Shown: positions 57,846-64,000 of the stretch, piece after piece | Layout of the letters: every line of letters starts with the position of its first letter | Numbering within the stretch: position 1 is the stretch's first letter | From: Oscillospiraceae bacterium | GTDB taxonomy: Bacteria > Bacillota > Clostridia > Oscillospirales > Oscillospiraceae | Reading direction: 5' to 3' | DNA length: 64,000 bases | Assembly: GCA_022801715.1 (NCBI GenBank) | Contig: JAAWSV010000008.1 | Coordinates: 1 to 64,000, forward strand | The notes under the pieces: model-generated | Databases searched by the model: none | Told to the model about the DNA's origin: nothing | Seen by the model: the letters and a program-made list of their open reading frames with translations, nothing else | Position numbers and translations under genes: made by a program

Positions 57846-58745
57846 TTAGAAGATCTCTGTTTCTGAAACGCACTGGGTTTTCAGCTTCCCCACCAGAAAG
57901 TCCAGCGCGTCCACCACGTGGGGGCGGATGTCGCCGCCGATAAGGACGTACATGATGTCCTCCCCCGGCAGGAGCTCACCCTCGTTCAGCCAGACCCGGA
58001 CGTGGTAGATACCGGGGAGGCGGCGGGCCTCCTCGGCGGCGGTCTCCGCCTTTTCGCTGTCGAAGGAGAAGCGCATGGCCCGAACGGCCCTGCCGGTCTG
58101 CGCGCCCTCCCGGACCTCCGCACGGGGTGTGGTCCGGACCACGCCGTTGTGGGTCAGGTACATGCCGATCTTCTCCGCCTCCGGACCGGCCTTGGCCTCC
58201 CGGAGCCACTGGTCCATGGAGGGGGGCGCCTTTTTGTGGACGTGGCCGTGGGGGACGGCGCAGTCCGCCGAACCGGCGGAGAGGAGCATGTCGATGCCGT
58301 GGCGGATGGACCCCAGCACCGCCGACAGGTTCTCCCGGGCGGCCTTCTCACTGCCGGGGAGGTTCACGATCAGCGTCCGGCCCCGGATGCCCGCCGCGCT
58401 GCGGGAGAGGCAGCCCCGGGGGGTGATCTTCATGCTCTCCGCGCGCATGGCCTCCGGGATACCCCGGGTCTCCCGCTCCACCACCGCCAAGGTGGCCTCC
58501 GGCGTCACGTCCCGGGGGGAGAAGCCGGTACCGCCGGTGGTGAGGATCAGGTTCACCCGCTTCTCGTCCGCACAGCGGATCAGAGCCTCCTGAATCTGCT
58601 GCTGTTCGTCGGGGAGGATGGCGGTGTCCGTCACCTCCCAGCCGTCGTCTTGGAGCATCCGGACGAGGGCGGGGCCGCTGGTGTCGGTCCGCTCCCCTCG
58701 GGCCCCCTTGTCGCTGATGGTCAGTACCGCCGCTGTGTAGCTCAT
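57846..58745 (-). CDS. MoaB/Mog-MoaE-like fusion
   Basis: 299 aa. Residues 1-165 are MoaB/Mog: 'AVLTISDKGARGERTDTSGP', 'LTTGGTGFSPRDVTPEATL' and 'VNLPGSEKAARENL', the enzyme adenylylating molybdopterin. Residues ~185-299 look like MoaE, the large subunit of molybdopterin synthase ('MYLTHNGVVRTTPRAEVREG', 'VRVWLNEGELLPGEDIMYVL', 'FLVGKLKTQC'). They lack the C-terminal WKKE-type lysine region of MoaE, so activity is uncertain. No other MoaE is in the window. Overlapped by moaC (ATGA). Confidence 0.8.
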   Translation of the reverse strand: MSYTAAVLTISDKGARGERTDTSGPALVRMLQDDGWEVTDTAILPDEQQQIQEALIRCADEKRVNLILTTGGTGFSPRDVTPEATLAVVERETRGIPEAMRAESMKITPRGCLSRSAAGIRGRTLIVNLPGSEKAARENLSAVLGSIRHGIDMLLSAGSADCAVPHGHVHKKAPPSMDQWLREAKAGPEAEKIGMYLTHNGVVRTTPRAEVREGAQTGRAVRAMRFSFDSEKAETAAEEARRLPGIYHVRVWLNEGELLPGEDIMYVLIGGDIRPHVVDALDFLVGKLKTQCVSETEIF

Positions 58746-59227
58746 GGTTCGTCCTCCCTTTGAAAGTCCCCGTGGACCCCGCCTGTCTTTTCAAGCAGGC
58801 GCAGATCCGTAATCACCATGTCCCGCTGTACCGCCTTGCACATGTCGTACACCGTCAGCGCCGCGGTGGCTGCCGCCGTCAGCGCCTCCATCTCCACCCC
58901 GGTGCGGCCCTGACAGCGGACCTCCGAGCGGATATCCACACAGCAGCGCGCCTCATCCAGGGTCAGTGTCAGGTCGATGCCGTCCACCGCCACCGGGTGG
59001 CACATGGGGATCAGTTCGGCGGTGCGCTTGGCTCCCATGATGCCGGCGATCTGGGCGGTGGTGAGCACATCTCCCTTTTTCATCCCGCCGCTGCGGATCA
59101 GCTGGAAGGTGTCCCGGTTCAGGAGCACCCGGACCCCTGCGACGGCAGTGCGGCGGGTGGGAGCTTTTTCGCCCACGTCCACCATTCGCGCCCGGCCTTG
59201 GTCGTTGAAGTGTGTAAAGTCCGCCAA
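58742..59227 (-). CDS. moaC: Cyclic pyranopterin monophosphate synthase MoaC
   Basis: 161 aa. 'ELIPMCHPVAVDGIDLTL' and the catalytic 'ALTVYDMCKAVQRDM' identify MoaC, which converts the MoaA product to cPMP. First gene of a two-gene operon with the MoaB-MoaE fusion; the repeat copy B immediately upstream supplies TATAAT hexamers that may serve as promoter. Confidence 0.95.
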   Translation of the reverse strand: MADFTHFNDQGRARMVDVGEKAPTRRTAVAGVRVLLNRDTFQLIRSGGMKKGDVLTTAQIAGIMGAKRTAELIPMCHPVAVDGIDLTLTLDEARCCVDIRSEVRCQGRTGVEMEALTAAATAALTVYDMCKAVQRDMVITDLRLLEKTGGVHGDFQREDEP

Positions 59228-59266
59228 AAAGGTCCCTCCTCTGCCCGAAAATGGGGTAAAAACGCT

Positions 59267-59416
59267 TGAATCAAAGTATAATAGCTGCTTGGTAACTATT
59301 ATACCATGGAAGCGAAGCTGAAATGGTATAATGAGCCATTTTTTCGATTGCCCCGCAAGGGGCGAGAAAAAGGCTCAAATCAAAGTATAATAGCTGCTTG
59401 GCAGCTATTATACCAT
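59267..59416. repeat. Dispersed intergenic repeat, copy B
   Basis: Contains two copies of a ~38-bp unit (AAAGTATAATAGCTGCTTGG...) at 59270 and 59378 separated by the same ~70-bp spacer as in copy A (2425-2550). The pair of copies are >90% identical over about 115 bp by eye. Confidence 0.85.
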
Positions 59417-59469
59417 AAAGGGACGGCAAGCGGAATAGGCTTTGGCAAAAAATCTGTCTGGGGAAAGGC

Positions 59470-59519
59470 ACAAAGAGAGCACTGGCAGACATCGCGGCGT
59501 CTGTCAGTGCTCTCTTTGT
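59470..59519 (-). terminator. Terminator of the GLUG surface-protein gene
   Basis: AAAGAGAGCACTG[G]CAGAC pairs with GTCTGTCAGTGCTCTCTTT, starting at the stop codon of the minus-strand gene. Confidence 0.85.
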
Positions 59520-62500
59520 TTAGATGCTTTGAGCGGCGGCTTTCTTCTCTGTCTTGGAGCGGCTGCTCTTCTTTTTCCGCCGGATGACCATTACCGCGGC
59601 GGCGATCAGGGCTATGGCGGCCAAGAGGGTCAGCAGGAGGGGCCAAGGAGCTGTGGGTTTAGGCTGAAGGCAGAAGGTGCCGGAGGTGCCCTCCATGGTA
59701 AGAAGGAGGTACCGCCCGTTCTCTTGGGCCTCCACCGCCTGCCAGGTCCCGTCTCGGTACTGCCAGAGAACGGCAGTTTTTCCGGTGGGATTCAGCAGGC
59801 GCAGGGGGACGGCGGCATTGGTGGGCAGGTCCGTGCCGGTGAGAGACACGTCCCAGACAAAGCAGCTTTCGCCGCCGTCAGGCGGGAGCTGGGCGCTTTC
59901 TGTAACGTGGAGGACAGCCTCCTCGGTAAACTGGCCCTCCGCCAAGGCCAGGGACAGCTTCCCGGAGCACTCCACGCTGGCGGTCACGGTGATCCAAGGG
60001 GTGTATATCGCCTCCACAGTGAGGTCGGAGCGGACATCGGAGACGTCAATCTCCGGCCATGCGCCATAGAAGCCGGGAACCTCCGGCACGGGGGGCAGGG
60101 GCGTTAGGGTGTTCTTTCCGTAGGAGAGGGGAACACAGAGCACGGTCTCCCCTTGGGCCAAGCATGTCAGAGAGAAGGAGAGAAGGCCCGAGGGGACCTC
60201 CGGCAGGGTTTTTAGTGTCTCAAAGGAGATGGGTTCCGCCCGTCCGGTGTAGCTGACACCATCTAAACCGGCTAACCCCGTGTCCACGAAGAAGTTGTCC
60301 CGGAGGACGCCGTCCTCCTCCACGCCGCCGGCAATGGCCCCTAAGCACTCGTCGCCTGAGCCAATGGTGACGATGGTGTAGCAGCTTTGCATCCGGGTGG
60401 CCCAGCCGGCGATGCCGCCGATGTAGTCCTTCCCGCTGAGGGTACACTTGGCATAACAGTTCCGTATGGAGGCCTCTGCGCAGCCGGTGATGCCGCCGGT
60501 GTAGTTCCCGCCGGTGCTCTCCACCGGACCGTAGCTCTGGCAGCCGATGGCGGTGCCCAAGTCCATCCGGCCGGCAATGCCGCCGGCGCAGTCCTTCTTG
60601 GCGGTGACGGCGGCATAGTTCAGGCAGTCTTGGAGCACAGCCTTGGTCTCGTAGGTGCTGCCGAAGGAGAAGCGGCTGGCGAGGTCGTCCTCCGGGTCCA
60701 CCTCCAGTTCAATGGCCACAGCTCCCGCGATGCCGCCCACGTTTCTGTCGCCCTCCACACTGCCGCTGCTGCGGCAGCCGATGACCTTGCCCGCCCGGGT
60801 GGCGGCGATGTCCTCCTCGGAGGTGTCCTCGATTACCGCGTCTAAGCCCTGCTCCGCATCCTCCGCCAAATCGTCCATGGCGGTGAGAAGCACGTCAAAG
60901 ACCACGTTGCACTGGCGGTTTACCGCCCGCAGGTCGGCAGTGAGGGTGTGGTTCCCATCTTGGATGACGCTGTTCAGGCCCTCCATCTCGTCAAAGAGGG
61001 CGCCCATGGCGGTGTAGAGGCTGTCGCTGGCGGCTCTAAAGTCCTCCCCCAAGGGGGTGAACTGCACCGGTCCGTCTCCAATGAGGCGGTCCACTGCGCC
61101 GCCGGCGGCGTCAAAGGCGCTGTGGATCAGCCGGCCTATGGCGGCGGAGGTGGAGGCGGCACTTTGCAGGCTCTCCAACGCGTCCTTCAGCTTGCCGGAG
61201 AAGCTGTCGGTGCGGCTCAGAGCCTTCTGGATGGCGGCGAGGGCGGTCTCCAAGCTCTCGCCCGCCTGTGTGAGCTTTTCAAGGAGCTCATCCAACTTGC
61301 CGTCCTGAATGTCCGGCAGGGTGATGTCCGGCGGGACGGGGATGTCCTCCACCGTGCCGGCAATGTCATCAAGAGCCTGTTCCACATCCCCCAGGGCGGG
61401 GAGAAGCTGGTCCTTCTGCGGAAGGTCCTCCGCCTGACGGAGGGCGTCCCGCATGTCCCCGGCAGCGTCGGCGGTGTCGGAGAAGGCGCCGCTCAGGTCC
61501 TCCAAGGCGCTCTCGATCTCTCCGGCGGCCTGCCCGGCGGCGCCGGTGTCGTAGGAGACGGTGCTCAAAACCAGCGCTTCTGCGGCGGTATTGAGGGCGT
61601 CGGCGGACCGGGTAAGGCGGTTCCCCGCCCGCTGGAGGCCGCCTAAAGCGTCCCTGAGCTCCCGAAGAATGTCCGCGCCGATGTCTGAGGCGTCCTCCAA
61701 ATCGTCCATGGCGTCCCTGAGCTGATGGGAGAGGCGTTCCAGGCGGCGCCCCGCCTCTGAGAGATCGTCCAAGGCGGGGGAGAGGCGGTTCAGGGCGTCG
61801 GTGATGTCGGAGAGGAGGGTGTTGGCGAAGTCCACCGTGTTGTCGGTGAAGTCGGTGAGGTGGTTGAGCATGTCATTGCTGCTGTCCCTGGCGTCGCCGG
61901 CGTAGTCACCCATGAGGGAGAGACGGTCGGAGATATCGTCCCCGGTGCGGGCGGCGTTGTCCAAGGAGCGGTTAATAAGGCCCTCCAATGTGTTCAGCTC
62001 CCGGCGCAGGCTTTCGATGGTGTCCCGGCCCGGGTCGATAAGTACACATGGCTCCGCCTGCCCTGCAATGCCGCCCACGTCCTTGCGGCCCAAGACCGGA
62101 CCAAGGTTGGTGCAGCTGGAGACATAGCCGCTGCTGCGGCCCACCACGCCGCCGGTGTTGTAGCCCACGTGGGGATACCCCACTGCGCCGTGGTTGGTGC
62201 TGTTGAAAATCTCGCCGCTGGAATACCCGGCGATGCCGCCGGTGTCGGAATAGCTGCTGAGAAGGTGGTAGGTTTCGTCGTCCGCGGCGGCCTGCTCCTC
62301 GATGATGGTACCGGCGTCGGCGGCGCGGAGGTCCACGGAGGTGCTGCCCTCGGTGAGGTTGACGCCGGCGTAGTTGGCGCAGAAGCAGATCAGACCTAAG
62401 TTGCGGCCCACAATGCCGCCGGTGGCGTTTTTGCCGCTGAGGCCGCCGGAGGTCATCTCGCAGCGGTAAATCTCCCCGCTCTCGCTGTTGCGGCCGGCGA

Positions 62501-62990
62501 TGCCGCCCACGGCGTTCTCTCCCCGGACGGTTCCCCGGAAGGTGCAGTTCTCGATTCGTCCGGCATTGTCCCCCACGATGCCGCCCACCGTGGAGCGGGT
62601 GCCGGCGGGGGAGACGGTCCCCTCCACGTTCAGGTCAGAGATAACACCGGTGGGCTGGAGGTAGCGGAAAAGGCCCATGCTGGAGCCGGCGGCGGTGATA
62701 CGCAGGCCGGAGATGGTGTGATTTCCGCCAAGGAAGAGGCCGCCGAAGGTGGGGATGGGGGTGAACTCGATGCCCTCCAGGTTGAGATCGCGCTCCAAAA
62801 TCACGGTTTTGTCACAGGACCAGGTGTCTAAGGCGCAGCTTTTGGATAGGGTCCGCAGATCGTCAATGGAGCGGATGTAAATCGTCGTCTGTGCCTCCTC
62901 CGCGGCCATCGCTGCCGGTGTCAGAAGGGAGAGGAGCAGCGTCAGGGCAAGGAGGAGGGGGAGGGGACGGATGGGGCGCTGTTTACGCAT
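59520..62990 (-). CDS. Large GLUG-motif surface protein
   Basis: 1156 aa from ATG 62990 (AGGAGG upstream; the longer track ORF overlaps the MMPL gene). Signal peptide 'LLLALTLLLSLLTPAAMAA'. Many GLUG-type units ('GGIVGDNAGRIENC', 'GGIAGRNSESGEI', 'GGVVGRSSGYVSSC') flank a long alpha-helical, coiled-coil-like middle (about 390-800, rich in 'LSDITDALNRLSPALDDLSE'-like heptads). A C-terminal domain, one membrane helix and a basic tail ('VIRRKKKSSRSKTEKK') follow. Likely a membrane-anchored surface protein. Its start overlaps the upstream MMPL stop by 8 bp, implying a joint function. Confidence 0.82.
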   Translation of the reverse strand: MRKQRPIRPLPLLLALTLLLSLLTPAAMAAEEAQTTIYIRSIDDLRTLSKSCALDTWSCDKTVILERDLNLEGIEFTPIPTFGGLFLGGNHTISGLRITAAGSSMGLFRYLQPTGVISDLNVEGTVSPAGTRSTVGGIVGDNAGRIENCTFRGTVRGENAVGGIAGRNSESGEIYRCEMTSGGLSGKNATGGIVGRNLGLICFCANYAGVNLTEGSTSVDLRAADAGTIIEEQAAADDETYHLLSSYSDTGGIAGYSSGEIFNSTNHGAVGYPHVGYNTGGVVGRSSGYVSSCTNLGPVLGRKDVGGIAGQAEPCVLIDPGRDTIESLRRELNTLEGLINRSLDNAARTGDDISDRLSLMGDYAGDARDSSNDMLNHLTDFTDNTVDFANTLLSDITDALNRLSPALDDLSEAGRRLERLSHQLRDAMDDLEDASDIGADILRELRDALGGLQRAGNRLTRSADALNTAAEALVLSTVSYDTGAAGQAAGEIESALEDLSGAFSDTADAAGDMRDALRQAEDLPQKDQLLPALGDVEQALDDIAGTVEDIPVPPDITLPDIQDGKLDELLEKLTQAGESLETALAAIQKALSRTDSFSGKLKDALESLQSAASTSAAIGRLIHSAFDAAGGAVDRLIGDGPVQFTPLGEDFRAASDSLYTAMGALFDEMEGLNSVIQDGNHTLTADLRAVNRQCNVVFDVLLTAMDDLAEDAEQGLDAVIEDTSEEDIAATRAGKVIGCRSSGSVEGDRNVGGIAGAVAIELEVDPEDDLASRFSFGSTYETKAVLQDCLNYAAVTAKKDCAGGIAGRMDLGTAIGCQSYGPVESTGGNYTGGITGCAEASIRNCYAKCTLSGKDYIGGIAGWATRMQSCYTIVTIGSGDECLGAIAGGVEEDGVLRDNFFVDTGLAGLDGVSYTGRAEPISFETLKTLPEVPSGLLSFSLTCLAQGETVLCVPLSYGKNTLTPLPPVPEVPGFYGAWPEIDVSDVRSDLTVEAIYTPWITVTASVECSGKLSLALAEGQFTEEAVLHVTESAQLPPDGGESCFVWDVSLTGTDLPTNAAVPLRLLNPTGKTAVLWQYRDGTWQAVEAQENGRYLLLTMEGTSGTFCLQPKPTAPWPLLLTLLAAIALIAAAVMVIRRKKKSSRSKTEKKAAAQSI

Positions 62991-64000
62991 GGCTCTGGGC
63001 CTCCTCTCTGGGGCTGTCGCCCTCGATCCGGGGCGGGGGATCGGCGCTTTGTTCCTTTTGGATGGCGCCGGCCGCCACCGCGGCGTTGATGGTGCCATGG
63101 AGTACGCCGGTGAAGTCGGCGTCCACCATGCCGGAGACATAACCCCGGATGTGGCCGTCCACAAACAGCTTGCCGGTCTGGCTCTGGAGGGGGAGGCAGG
63201 CCTTCAGGGTGAAGGAGGTCTTCTCAATGATGATATCCCCTAAGAGCAGGATCTGGGGCAGGATGCCCATGACTAAGAAGATGGAGATCAAAGTGCCCCG
63301 GCCCAAGCATACGCCGATGGAGGAGATGGCCGGGTTGGAGGAGAGAAAGCCGATCAGGATGCCGGCGGAGGCCAAGATGGTGCCGGAGGTGATGATGGTG
63401 GGGAAGGCCTCGTTGAGGGACTCGATCACCGCGTCCTTTAGGGGCATCTCCCGCTTGAGCTCCACATACCGGTTGGCGATGACAATGGCGTAGTCGATGT
63501 TGGCGCCCATCTGGATGGAGCTGACCACCAGGTAGCTGAGGAAAAAGAGGGGGCTGTGCTGTAAGGTGGGGAAGGAGAAGTTGATCCAGACGCTGCCTTG
63601 GATCACCAGGATCAGCAGCACGGGGAGGCCGGAGGATTTAAAGGTGAAGATCAGCACCAGAATGACGAACACGATGGTGAGGATACCGATCAGCAGGTTG
63701 TCGTTACCGAAGGAGGTGGAGAGGTCGAAGTTGCTGGTGGAGTTGCCCACTAAATAGGCGCCCTCCGGGTAGTATTTGCCCACGATGGAGTGGAGGGTGT
63801 CCAAGAAAGCGAAGGTCTCCTCGCTCTCCTCGGGGAGGTTCAGCTGGAGGACCAGGCGGCTGTAGTTTTCACCCTTTAATTGGAGTTGGGCGTCAGTGAG
63901 CTGGGTGTGCAGGTCCTCAATGGTCTCGGTCATATCGGCGTCCAAGGTGAGGTAGCCCTCCTGCATCTGGTCGTAGACGAAGAGGAACATGTCGATCAGG
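62983..64000 (-). CDS. MMPL/RND-family membrane protein (5' end off window)
   Basis: The frame stays open to the window edge, so the track's ATG 63990 is internal and the N-terminal half is missing. The visible part is a C-terminal RND unit: a periplasmic segment, then about five membrane helices including 'IQMGANIDYAIVIANRYVEL', with 'PTIITSGTILASAGILIGF' and a cytosolic tail. MMPL proteins export lipids or polymers. Overlap with the GLUG gene suggests the two form one envelope apparatus. Confidence 0.85.
   Translation of the reverse strand, partial: LIDMFLFVYDQMQEGYLTLDADMTETIEDLHTQLTDAQLQLKGENYSRLVLQLNLPEESEETFAFLDTLHSIVGKYYPEGAYLVGNSTSNFDLSTSFGNDNLLIGILTIVFVILVLIFTFKSSGLPVLLILVIQGSVWINFSFPTLQHSPLFFLSYLVVSSIQMGANIDYAIVIANRYVELKREMPLKDAVIESLNEAFPTIITSGTILASAGILIGFLSSNPAISSIGVCLGRGTLISIFLVMGILPQILLLGDIIIEKTSFTLKACLPLQSQTGKLFVDGHIRGYVSGMVDADFTGVLHGTINAAVAAGAIQKEQSADPPPRIEGDSPREEAQSHA

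Noticed and set aside
57346-57873. ORFs in the hairpin array (57346-57873 minus and 57446-57796 plus)
   Set aside because: Both are made of inverted and direct repeats, with no SD and no family resemblance.
1-64000. tRNA, rRNA, transposase, integrase or phage genes
   Set aside because: I looked for tRNA-like cloverleaf ends, rRNA-like segments and mobile-element proteins and saw none; a tRNAscan/Infernal run would be definitive.

Overview
The window is high-GC, densely packed DNA from an endospore-forming member of the Clostridia. A Clostridia/Oscillospirales-type gut anaerobe fits best. The basis is the complete spoIIA operon (spoIIAA-spoIIAB-sigF), a canonical T-box leader, strong AGGAGG ribosome binding sites, ATGA/GTGA operon overlaps, and strictly anaerobic metal-dependent enzymes. 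No rRNA, tRNA, CRISPR array, transposase or phage gene was found.

Layout. 1-2.2 kb (-): an alpha/beta hydrolase cut by the window edge and a DUF3887-type lipoprotein, both downstream of a T-box leader. 2.4-2.9 kb: a dispersed repeat, then a 25-codon ORF between convergent promoters. 3-6.2 kb (+): a B12-binding radical SAM protein with its DUF2344 partner, and a PlsY-like acyltransferase. 6.2-7.1 kb (-): a DUF2975/XRE pair under a 39-bp palindrome. 7.2-10.3 kb (-): lysC, hom and an ACT-domain protein. 10.4-14 kb: a YtvI/AI-2E permease, a low-GC orphan gene, and an ECF-like sigma factor with its membrane partner. 14.2-15.7 kb (+): spoIIA operon. 15.9-17.7 kb (+): five unrecognised small genes. 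17.8-21 kb (-): two DNA-repair-associated genes (TIGR03915/TIGR03916 types) around a TraX-like gene. 21.1-22.6 kb (+): type III pantothenate kinase and an ECF S component. 22.8-28 kb: a two-component system with a 28-aa membrane peptide between its genes, a DUF4397 protein and a GT2 glycosyltransferase. 28.2-39.2 kb (+): housekeeping genes (ddl, murF, ABC-F, YdcF, flavodoxin, prfA, tsaC/sua5, coaE, M18 aminopeptidase).

39.4-59.2 kb is a molybdenum/tungsten-cofactor island. It holds moaA, two FAD oxidoreductases, a MoeA-PBP fusion, a second moeA, a ThiF/MoeB-like E1, a LysR regulator, a four-cluster ferredoxin, an aldehyde:ferredoxin oxidoreductase (AOR), a MoaD-like protein, NuoE/F/G-like subunits, a tungstate-type ABC transporter (tupABC), a MoaB/Mog-MoaE-like fusion and moaC. 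Together these would import tungstate, build the pyranopterin cofactor, insert it into the AOR and couple the AOR to NAD(H) through the NuoEFG-like module. 59.5-64 kb (-): a large GLUG-type surface protein coupled to an MMPL/RND membrane protein that runs off the right edge.

The most notable observations: the tungstate-binding protein looks circularly permuted; three envelope-related promoters share an identical three-box layout (11/23/16-17 nt), implying a regulon of the local two-component system; a T-box controls a lipoprotein instead of an amino-acid gene; a small ORF sits between convergent promoters, as in type I toxin-antitoxin loci; and a 0.55-kb intergenic block is built almost entirely of hairpins.
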